Assembly (NCBI RefSeq): GCF_000745015.1 | Contig: NZ_JQNA01000002.1 | Span: forward strand, 4,898,001 to 4,962,000 | DNA: 64,000 nt | From: Burkholderia sp. 9120 | GTDB taxonomy: Bacteria; Pseudomonadota; Gammaproteobacteria; Burkholderiales; Burkholderiaceae | Direction: 5' to 3' | In this document: positions 17,619 to 25,153 of the stretch, in pieces | Numbering within the stretch: the first letter of the stretch is position 1 | Layout: each line of letters opens with the position of its first letter | The notes under the pieces: generated by a model | Told to the model about the DNA's origin: nothing | The model's database searches: none | What the model saw: only the letters and a program-made list of their open reading frames with translations | Translations under genes and position numbers: made by a program

Positions 17619-18101
17619 ATGCGACAGACTCGTCTTTGTGCCGCTGCCCTTGCAGCCTGCTTCTCCCTTTTCGCCTTTGCGGCGTCCGCCACGTCCAGTG
17701 GCCCACAGACTCAACCCGAGGCGGCCATTAGAGCCGAGAACGCACGATGGGCCGACGCCTTCCGGCGCGGGGATTATGAAGCGATAGGCCACCTCTATAC
17801 GGAAGATGGCGCACTCTTACCGCCCGGGGGCGACAGAGTCATCGGGGCCAGCGCGATCGCCGAATACTTCACTAAAGGCTATGCAGGCGCCAAGCCGGAT
17901 ACCGTCTCCTTCAGCCATCCCGAGTTCTATGGCGACGATCGGATCGTGACTGAAGTTTCGGATACCGAGATCCGCGATCACAGTGGAAAGCTCAAATCTC
18001 GCGGTAAACAGATTCTCATCTTCCAGAAGCAGGACGGCACCTGGAAACTACATCGCGACATCTGGAATGCTTACGCGCCCGTGAAATCTGACGACCATTG
18101 A
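17619..18101 (+). CDS. Secreted SnoaL/NTF2-like (DUF4440-type) protein
   Basis: 160 residues: signal peptide ending near ASA (residue 24), then an NTF2-like domain with AAIRAENARWADAFRRGDYEAIGHLYTEDGALLPPGGDRVIG, the typical opening of the SgcJ/EcaC/DUF4440 group, and a closing strand DGTWKLHRDIWNAY. These small cone-shaped domains bind or isomerise small molecules, often as dimers. Being exported and next to an exported DJ-1 protein, it may act on the same periplasmic compound; this is inference. The downstream gene is convergent. Confidence 0.72.
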   Translation: MRQTRLCAAALAACFSLFAFAASATSSGPQTQPEAAIRAENARWADAFRRGDYEAIGHLYTEDGALLPPGGDRVIGASAIAEYFTKGYAGAKPDTVSFSHPEFYGDDRIVTEVSDTEIRDHSGKLKSRGKQILIFQKQDGTWKLHRDIWNAYAPVKSDDH

Positions 18102-18162
18102 GCCAGCGGTGAAAGTACTCCGCGCGGCGTGGTTTGAAATCCGTTAGTGCGCCGTCGAAGGA

Positions 18163-19113
18163 TCAGCGCCCCGCGTTCAATCTACTCGTGCGCCGGATCG
18201 ATTGCGGCGGATGTCCGTGCAGTTTGACGAAAGCTCTCCGCATCCGTTCCGGATCGGAAAATCCCACGGCCAGAGCAATCTGTTCAATCGGTTCGCTACC
18301 ATCCTGAAGGCGCAACCGTGCGGCTTCAACGCGCAAGCGCTCGACCGCCTTGGCCGGTGTTTCGCCCGTTTCCCGGCGGAATGCCCGGCCAAATTGTCGC
18401 AGACTTAATCTTGCGGCTTCGGCGAGTCGCTCGACCGGGAGCGCCTCCGCCAGATGTTCTCGGGCAAAATTCAAAGCAATGCGAATGCGGTCCGACTCCG
18501 GTTCCATTTGCGACATCGCGGAGAATTGGGACTGACCGCCTGGTCGACGGTAGGGAACGACCAAAAGCCTGGCGGTTGCGCGCGCAACTGTCGCGCCCAT
18601 ATCGGCTTCGATCATGGCAAGCGCGAGGTCTATTCCCGCGGCGATGCCCGCCGATGTCCACATACGTCCGTCCGCTATATAAATGCTATCGCCCTCGACC
18701 TTGGTGCGAGGAAAGCGCGACTGCAATTGAGCAGCGTAGCGCCAGTGCGTGGTTGCTCTCCGCCCATCCAGCAAGCCGGTTTCCGCCAGCAGAAACGCGC
18801 CCGTACATACGCTTGCCACTCGCGAGGCGTTGGCAGCCAATCGCCTGGCCGCGGTGATGTTCTCTGGTGTCTGCATCGGATCGATATCGCCGCCCACGAA
18901 TACGACCGTGTCGAACGTGCGCCTCCGCGCGGGCTTCGTCTCGATAGAAAGGCCCGTGTTGCCGACAATCGGGCCTCCGGGCTGCGAGATGACATGGAGA
19001 ACATAGGGAGTCTGGCCGGCGGCCATTGCCACCTGATTAAACGCCGAAAGTGGTCCGCCAAGATCCAGAGCGTCGTGGCCATCGCACACGAAAAATCCAA
19101 TTCGATGCGTCAT
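18163..19113 (-). CDS. GlxA-family transcriptional regulator (DJ-1 plus AraC)
   Basis: 316 residues. The N-terminal half is a DJ-1/PfpI-like sensor (GFFVCDGHDALDLGGPLSAFNQVA, VFVGGDIDPM, VASVCTGAFLLAETGLLDGRRATTHW). The C-terminal half has two helix-turn-helix units of the AraC type (LPVERLAEAARLSLRQFGRAFRRETGETPAKAVERLRVEAARL and IEQIALAVGFSDPERMRRAFVKLHG). Such proteins regulate amine, nitrile or aldehyde catabolism elsewhere. It faces the exported NTF2-like gene and may control the 15.8-18.1 kb genes. The ATG at 19113 is preferred; a GTG at 19134 is possible and neither has a good ribosome site. Confidence 0.8.
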   Translation of the reverse strand: MTHRIGFFVCDGHDALDLGGPLSAFNQVAMAAGQTPYVLHVISQPGGPIVGNTGLSIETKPARRRTFDTVVFVGGDIDPMQTPENITAARRLAANASRVASVCTGAFLLAETGLLDGRRATTHWRYAAQLQSRFPRTKVEGDSIYIADGRMWTSAGIAAGIDLALAMIEADMGATVARATARLLVVPYRRPGGQSQFSAMSQMEPESDRIRIALNFAREHLAEALPVERLAEAARLSLRQFGRAFRRETGETPAKAVERLRVEAARLRLQDGSEPIEQIALAVGFSDPERMRRAFVKLHGHPPQSIRRTSRLNAGR

Positions 19114-19208
19114 GAGGGAGTTAACCGTCAACACGTTGAATGACGTATTTTACCGAGAACCCTTAGATTGCGCCATTCGAGAATGGCGTGTTCGATGTGG
19201 CGCCGAAC

Positions 19209-19817
19209 CTATTCAAACAACAGAGCGATGTCTTCCGCGGTCTCCAGCAACTCTTCACGCGACGCACCGTCGCGCGCCTGGATGGAGAACCCGAGCAGCA
19301 CGGACGCCAGATGTCGTGCGGTGGATGCGAGCCGAGGATCCTCCAGCCATGGCGTCAGTACCGCAGCAATGTCCTGCCGAATCCCGTCACGGCGCTGCGC
19401 CAGTTCCGCGATCAGTTCGTGATGATCGGGGTGCGCGCAGAGCATGCCGCTTGACACCATGCAACTACGTTCACCCTCTTCGGCGGTCACCGTGTCGATC
19501 GCGGCGGCCAGCAATCGGCGCACCGCATCGGCGAGCGAATCAGCCTCCTGAACGGCCGACCGGTCGACCAGGTTGAACGCTTGCGAATAGCGGTCAAGCG
19601 CGCGACGGTACAAATCGGCCTTGCTGCCGAACACACCGTACAGGCTAGGCGGCGCCACACCAATCGCCTTGGTGAGTTCGCTCATGCCTACACCTTCGTA
19701 ACCATGTCGCCAAAAAAGCCGCATAGCCGTCTCCACCGCCGTGTCTTCATCAAAAGCGCGCGGCCTGCCGGTCTTACGGGGCGAAGCGGATTTCTCCGCT
19801 GGAATCGTCTGTTTCAT
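19209..19817 (-). CDS. TetR-family repressor
   Basis: 202 residues. The N-terminal helix-turn-helix is clear: GRPRAFDEDTAVETAMRLFWRHGYEGVGMSELTKAIGVAPPSLYGVFGSKADLYRRALDRY, followed by a C-terminal ligand domain of the TetR_C group. It is transcribed away from a micro-ORF and the haloacetate dehalogenase-like gene. Two inverted copies of an AT-rich palindrome fill the divergent region, so it most likely represses itself and those two genes until its ligand appears. The ATG at 19817 is used; another ATG at 19826 is in frame. The ligand is unknown. Confidence 0.82.
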   Translation of the reverse strand: MKQTIPAEKSASPRKTGRPRAFDEDTAVETAMRLFWRHGYEGVGMSELTKAIGVAPPSLYGVFGSKADLYRRALDRYSQAFNLVDRSAVQEADSLADAVRRLLAAAIDTVTAEEGERSCMVSSGMLCAHPDHHELIAELAQRRDGIRQDIAAVLTPWLEDPRLASTARHLASVLLGFSIQARDGASREELLETAEDIALLFE

Positions 19818-19885
19818 AGCGATCATTAAAAAACACTTGACGATGCCTGTCAAGGCCACCAGAATGCGTTTTTTAACGATCGCTA
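19817..19885. promoter_or_regulatory. Two inverted operator copies for the TetR repressor
   Basis: TAGCGATCATTAAAAAA at 19817-19833 and TTTTTTAACGATCGCTA at 19869-19885 are inverted copies with one mismatch. Each contains a near-perfect palindrome, best seen as TTAACGATCGCTAA. They flank a 35-base centre with a TTGACG-like element. One copy touches the repressor start and the other lies 11 bases before the micro-ORF start, ideal for blocking both promoters. Confidence 0.65.
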
Positions 19886-19895
19886 ATAAATACGT

Positions 19896-20045
19896 ATGAC
19901 CAAGTCTGATTTCACTTCCACGATGCTCGTCCTGGTGCGTGATGCATGGCACGGCGGCCGCATGATCGATATGCCGCAAGAAACAGCGGATGTGATCGAG
20001 CACGCCGGTTTCGTGGTCGGCCAATCCGCCGCGCTAGAGGAGTAG
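19896..20045 (+). CDS. 49-residue micro-ORF ahead of the dehalogenase-like gene
   Basis: Fifty codons from ATG to TAG. The product starts MTKSDFTSTMLVLVRDAWHG and ends VIEHAGFVVGQSAALEE. The stop is embedded in the GAGGAGTAG ribosome site of the next gene, whose ATG is three bases later, implying coupling. It begins right behind one TetR operator copy. I do not recognise it; it could be a leader peptide, a truncated remnant of a larger protein, or a small functional protein. Confidence 0.45.
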   Translation: MTKSDFTSTMLVLVRDAWHGGRMIDMPQETADVIEHAGFVVGQSAALEE

Positions 20046-20048
20046 ATC

Positions 20049-20945
20049 ATGTCTTCCCCAGCCTTTTTTCCGTCGTTGCAGCGCATCGACATCGAGGCCG
20101 GTGATGTGCGGTTTGCCGGCGCGATGGGCGGCGACGGTCCGCCTTTGTTGCTACTCCACGGTTATCCGCAGACCCACATCGCGTGGCGAAGGCTCGCTCC
20201 GGAACTCGCGAAACACTACTCGGTCGTCATTCCCGATCTGCCAGGCTACGGTGCCAGTCGGCCCCGCGACATGTCGCCGCGATGGACCAAGCGACGTGCC
20301 GGCGATGCGCTTGCCGCGCTCATGACCCATCTCGGTCACGATCGCTTTGCTATCGTCGGTCACGATCGCGGCGCGCGCGTGGGATATCCACTCGCGCTCG
20401 ACCATCCGACGAGAGTAACGGCCTATACCTCGCTTACCGTGATACCGACCGCGGACGCCATGGCAGCGATCGACTATCGCTCTGCAGCGCACGCCTTCCA
20501 CTGGTTTTTCTTCGCCCAGGAGGCGGACTTGCCCGAGCGCCTGCTTTCGGCCGATCCAGACGCTTTCATTGCACAGGCGCTGGCCAGGATGACCGACGGC
20601 CGGGACGTGATTGAGCCGGCAGCGCTGGATGCCTACCGAGCGGCGTTTCGCGACCCCGTTGTGCGACATGCCATCTGCGAAGACTATCGAGCCGCCTTAA
20701 ACGAAGACCTCGCGCTCGATCATGGCGACCTCGCAGCGGGTCGAAAAATGCCATGCCCGGTACTCGTACTCTGGCCGCAGGCCGATCACGTGTCGGAGCA
20801 ACAGACGCCGGTCGATATCTGGCTGCGGTGGGCAAACGACGTAAGCGGGAATGCGACTTCCGGCGGCCATCTCCAACCCGAAGAGACTCCGCAAGAAGTG
20901 TTGGCGTCGCTACTACCGTTTCTCGCACGGCACATTAGCGTCTGA
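20049..20945 (+). CDS. Alpha/beta hydrolase, fluoroacetate (haloacetate) dehalogenase-like
   Basis: 298 residues, preceded by GAGGAG. All hallmarks of haloacetate dehalogenase are visible: HGYPQTHIAW oxyanion region, the nucleophile elbow GHDRGAR (Asp106, Arg107, Arg110, the last two binding the carboxylate), the halide-pocket pair His151-Trp152 in AFHWFFFAQ, and the catalytic His274 in GGHLQPEE. The family cleaves the C-halogen bond of short 2-haloacids such as fluoroacetate, giving glycolate and halide; close relatives may act as epoxide hydrolases. It is controlled most likely by the adjacent TetR. Activity is inferred from residues only. Confidence 0.75.
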   Translation: MSSPAFFPSLQRIDIEAGDVRFAGAMGGDGPPLLLLHGYPQTHIAWRRLAPELAKHYSVVIPDLPGYGASRPRDMSPRWTKRRAGDALAALMTHLGHDRFAIVGHDRGARVGYPLALDHPTRVTAYTSLTVIPTADAMAAIDYRSAAHAFHWFFFAQEADLPERLLSADPDAFIAQALARMTDGRDVIEPAALDAYRAAFRDPVVRHAICEDYRAALNEDLALDHGDLAAGRKMPCPVLVLWPQADHVSEQQTPVDIWLRWANDVSGNATSGGHLQPEETPQEVLASLLPFLARHISV

Positions 20946-21049
20946 TTCGAAAAAATTAGTTAGCGTCGAATGTCCGCTCCATACGGCGCAAATCTTCTTC
21001 AATAGTTAGTCATTCTTACGAAGTAATCTGTTCATTTTTTAAGGACTTT

Positions 21050-21961
21050 ATGATGTTCACCCGAATGCTGAATTACCTGTTGACCGCCGCAGTCTCGGTG
21101 GCAAGCCTGTTGGCGATCACACCTGACGCAATAGCCACTCCCTCGAACTACATGGTCACATCGAAGGACGGCGTCAAGCTCGCAGTTCAGGAAAGCGGCA
21201 ATCCAGATGGTCCGCCGATCATTTTCATCCATGGTCTGCTCGGCAGTCGCCTGAACTGGGAAGAACAGATGCAGAGCCCCGAATTGCGTCAGTACCGACT
21301 CATTACGTACGATCTCCGCGGTCACGGTCTCTCGGATAAGCCATCCGGCGCCGAGCCTTATCATGACGGGCGCCATTGGGCCGACGACCTCGACGCCGTT
21401 ATTGAAGGCTCGCATGCGAAAAAGCCCGTCGTAGTCGGCTGGTCGCTGGGTGGCGTCGTGATATCCAATTACCTCGCAACCTATGGCGATCGCCATATCG
21501 CCGGTGGTGTGTATGTCGATGGCGTGGTCGAACTTGCGGCGGGTCAGATCGTCGATCATCCCGACGTCTATCGGGACATGAATTCGCCGGACCTGAAGAC
21601 GCATCTCGACGGCGAACGCATTTTCGTCGGACTGTGTTTCAACCATCGGCCGGATAGCGACACGTTCAGCCGACTGCTCGCGAATGCTGCGATGGCTTCG
21701 TGGGACATGCAGAAAGAAATCCCGACGATGACGGACTTCGCCGCCGAGGGGATCAGCAAGGCGCACGTGCCTCTGCTGTTTATCTATGGCGGCCACGATG
21801 CGCTGGTCGACACGCCTAGAACACTGGCTCGCGCAGCCGCGCTGAACTCACATATCGCGACCAAGGTGTACCCCGACGCGGGCCACGCGTCGTTCGCTGA
21901 AGAACCCGATCGCTTCAATCACGATCTGGCGGAGTTCGTCAAATCGACGTCCGCAAAATAA
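21050..21961 (+). CDS. Exported alpha/beta hydrolase
   Basis: 303 residues with a signal peptide (MLNYLLTAAVSVASLLAI, cleavage near AIATP). The hydrolase core shows HGLLGSRLNW (oxyanion), the nucleophile elbow GWSLGG (Ser132), YGGHDALVDTP (acid) and DAGHASFAEEPDRF (His). AAGGACTTT lies upstream of the ATG. It resembles non-haem chloroperoxidase-like and ester hydrolases of the alpha/beta fold. The substrate is unknown. It is divergent to nothing nearby and convergent with the AraC gene downstream. Confidence 0.75.
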   Translation: MMFTRMLNYLLTAAVSVASLLAITPDAIATPSNYMVTSKDGVKLAVQESGNPDGPPIIFIHGLLGSRLNWEEQMQSPELRQYRLITYDLRGHGLSDKPSGAEPYHDGRHWADDLDAVIEGSHAKKPVVVGWSLGGVVISNYLATYGDRHIAGGVYVDGVVELAAGQIVDHPDVYRDMNSPDLKTHLDGERIFVGLCFNHRPDSDTFSRLLANAAMASWDMQKEIPTMTDFAAEGISKAHVPLLFIYGGHDALVDTPRTLARAAALNSHIATKVYPDAGHASFAEEPDRFNHDLAEFVKSTSAK

Positions 21962-22030
21962 CTCGCGGCGCCATGGCAATCGTCGCCGCTTAAGTGAGGG
22001 ATCGGCGACATAGGCGAAAGCCGATCGAAC

Positions 22031-22966
22031 TCACCGACCAATGGACGATTCCCTCTCGCCCGCTTCAACGCGGTCCTCCCGAAGCGCAGCCTGCCGCGCC
22101 GTCGCATCGCGCTTCGGCGACGTGCCGAACATGCGGGCATATTCACGGCTGAACTGTGAGGGACTCTCATAGCCGACCTCAAACGAGGCCGTCTCGACAT
22201 TGGCGGCACACGAAATCATCAATCGGCGAGCCTCAAGCAAGCGGAGTTGCTTTTGATACTGCAACGGTGTCAATGAAGTCAGCGCCTTGAATTGACGATG
22301 AAAAGCCGACGCGCTCATCTGCGCAATATCGGCAAGATCCTCAATTCGGACCGTTTCCCTGAAGCGACTCCGCAAGCTGTGCATGGCGCTGATCACACGG
22401 TGCGACGGCCCGTTTGCCAGCGTCAATCTGGCAACGTCGGCGCCATGCGGCCCCGTGAGAAGCCAGTAGCAAATCTCCCGCAGGATGAGCGGAGCCAGCG
22501 TGGGAATCGCCTTGGGCGTGTCGAGTAGGCGCGCGAGGCGTAGCGCGCAATCGGCCAACGGTCCCTGGAAGTCGGTCACGAAGATGCCGCGGATCGCCTC
22601 CTCGCTGGCGAGAGGCATTGCATCCAGTTGGTCCGCGACACTTCGCATGACCGCGAGATCCAGTTCGAAGGCCAGAACGAGACAAGGCTGACCAGGGCTG
22701 GCCTCGACCACACGTCCTATCGAAGGCGTCTCGACGCCGATCAGCAGCGCCTGCCCGGCGCGGTAGACCAGGCGGCTGCCGCCGAACGTCGCCCACTTCG
22801 CACCCTGCGCCACGATGCATAGCGCGGGCCTGGAGATCCGGTGCGTGGGTTGCTTGGGGTGGTCTGATCGAAGGATGGCCAGTCCGTCGATCGCCGTCAT
22901 GAAGGGGCTCTCCCCAGGCTGACGATCTGTATAGCGCAGAAGCGCCTCGGCCAACTGATCCGGCAT
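22031..22966 (-). CDS. AraC-family regulator with AraC_N sensor domain
   Basis: 311 residues with an AAAGGAG ribosome site before the ATG at 22966. The N-terminal part (FMTAIDGLAILRSDHPKQPTHRISRPALCIVAQGAKWATFGG, then YRAGQALLIGVETP) is the AraC_N cupin-like sensor found in YqhC-type regulators. The C-terminal part holds two helix-turn-helix units (IEDLADIAQMSASAFHRQFKALTSLTPLQYQKQLRLLEARRLM and VGYESPSQFSREYARMFGTSPKRD). It is divergent from the SDR at 23147, which is its most likely target; regulators of this group often control neighbouring reductases and sense reactive electrophiles. Confidence 0.85.
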   Translation of the reverse strand: MPDQLAEALLRYTDRQPGESPFMTAIDGLAILRSDHPKQPTHRISRPALCIVAQGAKWATFGGSRLVYRAGQALLIGVETPSIGRVVEASPGQPCLVLAFELDLAVMRSVADQLDAMPLASEEAIRGIFVTDFQGPLADCALRLARLLDTPKAIPTLAPLILREICYWLLTGPHGADVARLTLANGPSHRVISAMHSLRSRFRETVRIEDLADIAQMSASAFHRQFKALTSLTPLQYQKQLRLLEARRLMISCAANVETASFEVGYESPSQFSREYARMFGTSPKRDATARQAALREDRVEAGERESSIGR

Positions 22967-23146
22967 CTCTGGTCTCCTTTCACGCCGCTTCTGCACTGGG
23001 CTCCGGCACGCCCGCAAGGAACGGGCAGGAACGAGTAGGAATAGGCAGGAAATTGGATGGTTTCGGCATTCTCCCACCGGCATGCCGTCGACATAATAAG
23101 CCCATACGTCGACAGCAGATGACGGAATCCTAACGGGAAATAAGCT

Positions 23147-23905
23147 ATGCCAGCCAACAAAGTCGCTATCGTCACCGGGGGCAGTCGCGGAATCGGCCGC
23201 AACGCGGTACTCCGTCTCGCCAAACAGGGCGTGCATGCCATCTTCACGTACAAGTCGAGTCGGGCAGACGCTGACGAAGTGGTTGCGCTCACCGCGGAAT
23301 CGGGCGCCCAGGCCATCGCGCTGCAACTCGACGTAGGCGACACGAACACGTTCGACGGGTTCGTGAACGACGTCCGAAAAGCGCTTGCCGAACTCGGTGT
23401 CGAGCGTTTCGATTACCTCGTGAACAATGCCGGCACCTCATCCGGCGCGAGCCTCGCAACGATCACCGAAGCGGAGATGGACTCGCTCTATCAGGTCCAT
23501 TTCAAGGGTGTATTGTTCCTGACGCAGAAGCTGCTTCCGCTCATCAACGACGGCGGCCGCATCGTCAATATCTCCTCGGGACTCGCTCGTGTGGCCATGC
23601 CCAATCGCATCGGCTACGGCCCGATCAAGGCGGCCGTCGAAGCCTTGACCCGCTACCTGGCAGTAGAACTGGCCCCGCGCCGGATCGTCGCCAACGTGAT
23701 CGCACCGGGCGCCATCGCGACGGATTTCAGCGGCGGAATCGTCCGCGACAATCCTCAGGTCAACAAGGCGGTCGCCGATATGACTGCGCTGGGCCGGGTG
23801 GGTGTGGCAGACGACGTCGGCCCCGTCATCGCGGCGCTGCTGTCCGACGATTTCGGCTGGGTCAACGCACAGCGAATCGAAGTCGCGGGCGGCATGCATA
23901 TCTAG
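23147..23905 (+). CDS. Short-chain dehydrogenase/reductase
   Basis: 252 residues with the full classical SDR set: TGGSRGIGRNA cofactor motif at the N-terminus, NNAGTSS, NISSGLARVAMPN (catalytic Ser), YGPIK (Tyr and Lys) and a C-terminal NAQRIEVAGGMHI. The basic residue after the glycine motif (YKSSRADADE) favours NADPH. It is divergent from an AraC_N regulator, an arrangement often seen for aldehyde or quinone reductases under that regulator. It is closed by a strong terminator 23 bases after the stop. Confidence 0.85.
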   Translation: MPANKVAIVTGGSRGIGRNAVLRLAKQGVHAIFTYKSSRADADEVVALTAESGAQAIALQLDVGDTNTFDGFVNDVRKALAELGVERFDYLVNNAGTSSGASLATITEAEMDSLYQVHFKGVLFLTQKLLPLINDGGRIVNISSGLARVAMPNRIGYGPIKAAVEALTRYLAVELAPRRIVANVIAPGAIATDFSGGIVRDNPQVNKAVADMTALGRVGVADDVGPVIAALLSDDFGWVNAQRIEVAGGMHI

Positions 23906-23928
23906 GCGCCAGCACGTCGAAAGCGTCA

Positions 23929-23958
23929 GACCGCCGGGTGTCGGCCGGCGGTCTTTTT
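23929..23958 (+). terminator. Intrinsic terminator of the SDR gene
   Basis: GACCGCCGG and CCGGCGGTC form a perfect 9-bp stem around a 7-base loop, followed by five T residues. It lies just past the SDR stop. Confidence 0.9.
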
Positions 23959-23962
23959 CCCT

Positions 23963-24105
23963 TTACTTCGAGATGACTTCCAGCTCAAGCCCCTTCGTGC
24001 GCGGCCCCAGCAAGCCAATCGCCAGCATCACGATCAGCATCGCGCCCGCAATAAACACGAACGCGCCAGTATGTTTTGAGGCAAACGATGTGTCACGAAC
24101 CGACG
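23963..24105 (-). pseudogene. C-terminal remnant of an MFS transporter
   Basis: On the minus strand the frame ending in TAA at 23963 reads SVRDTSFASKHTGAFVFI, then a hydrophobic stretch AGAMLIVMLAIGLLGPR and the tail TKGLELEVISK. This is the last membrane helix and tail typical of MFS metabolite/proton symporters. No start codon or other helices are present: the glutaredoxin gene takes over immediately upstream. It is a truncated leftover, not a working gene. Confidence 0.6.
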
Positions 24106-24372
24106 TCAGTTCAGAACCGTTTCTAGCAAAGGCATCAAGCCGCCGGTCCGGTCAAGCCGCGACAGTTCATCAAACCCACCGACATGTGTTGTACCGATGT
24201 AAATTTGAGGAACCGTTCTACGGCCAGTTCTCTCCATCATCTCGGCTTTTCGAGCAGGGTCTTTGTCTACAAAGATTTTTTCAACCTCGTCGACACCTCG
24301 AAGTTTCAACAGGCGCTGGGCTTGCTGACAATATGGGCAAACCTGCGTGCAGTACATCGTAATCTTGGACAT
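24106..24372 (-). CDS. grxC: Glutaredoxin 3-type protein
   Basis: 88 residues, ATG at 24372 behind GGAGGTCAC. The dithiol active site CPYC is in YCTQVCPYCQQAQRLLKLRG; the cis-Pro loop TVPQIYIG and the glutathione-binding GGFDELSRLDRTGGL follow. It reduces disulfides with glutathione in the cytoplasm. Its 3' end abuts a transporter remnant, so it may have arrived with, or been the break point of, a rearrangement. It differs from typical chromosomal grxC only in carrying more charged residues; a secondary copy is possible. Confidence 0.85.
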   Translation of the reverse strand: MSKITMYCTQVCPYCQQAQRLLKLRGVDEVEKIFVDKDPARKAEMMERTGRRTVPQIYIGTTHVGGFDELSRLDRTGGLMPLLETVLN

Positions 24373-25153
24373 CTGTGACCTCCTACGAAGATTTCGGGGG
24401 AACCATAACCTTTGTAAAACGGCGCTCCCGTTATTTCCGGTCCCCACAACAGCCTATGACCGGAGATGGCGACGTTGCTCGCAATATGACTACGCATGCT
24501 GCCAACAACCATAAAACGATTATACCCATGCTCCAGATTTTTTCTCTGCAGGCAATCGCAAAAAATCCAGGCAGTCGCGGACGCGCTGGGAGTCAGAGTC
24601 TTCGCATGGATCACGGTGGCATCAAGCGTTTGGCCTCGTCCCTAGAGTCGGAAGGGCGAGTGGCGGCGCAGCAAGATCAAAAATAGCCTCTTCGATTTAG
24701 AATAATGCTATTGAACAAATAGAAAGAAACATTCGTAGTGCCAGTTTCGTTGGGCCGAAAAACCGACGACTGCGTGGTGAACGAATGTTGATCTTCTGAC
24801 AAGAAGATGTCTGTTTTTCTGGCGAAGCAAAAGCGTAGAAAGAAAGTAACGGTCGAGCAGCGCTAGAGCCATGCCTTTCATGATCCTGCTCCAGGCAACC
24901 GCCTCGATCGAAACCTGGAAAACGGACTGATCCACTTTGTTCACGGCTCGAAGCCTCGCAACGCAGGCTGGATTGGAACCCCGATACTTCGCTCGACTTT
25001 TGCAAGCTGAATGGGCGTTACTCATGGCTCTATGCTGTTCACAGAACTCCGCTCGCCGGCTAGATCAACGTCGCTCGGGCTGCGCTGGGCAAAATATCAG
25101 CAGAGCAGCCGACATACGGGTGATGCCGGCTGCAATCCCGAACGCTCGCTAGC
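24373..25153. other. 780-base region without a recognised gene
   Basis: More AT-rich than its surroundings and without a frame I can assign. Short frames on both strands (for example 24708-25025 minus) show no family resemblance. It holds the hairpin array described separately. It may be decayed coding DNA: the flanking transporter remnant and low-complexity base use suggest past rearrangement. Confidence 0.5.
24728..24816 (+). ncRNA. Candidate structured RNA with terminator-like hairpin
   Basis: A 9-bp perfect inverted repeat (AACATTCGT at 24728-24736 and ACGAATGTT at 24781-24789) encloses a second stem: CAGT plus CGTTGG pairs with CCGACG plus ACTG around the loop GCCGAAAAA. Directly behind is a third hairpin, ATCTTCT-GACA-AGAAGAT (24791-24808), followed by GTCTGTTTTT. 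The nesting and the terminal T run look like a small RNA, but no promoter or family could be confirmed. Confidence 0.35.

Noticed and set aside
24697..25025. Two overlapping minus-strand frames of about 100 codons before the MFS gene
   Set aside because: No family resemblance, no ribosome site, and they overlap the hairpin array.
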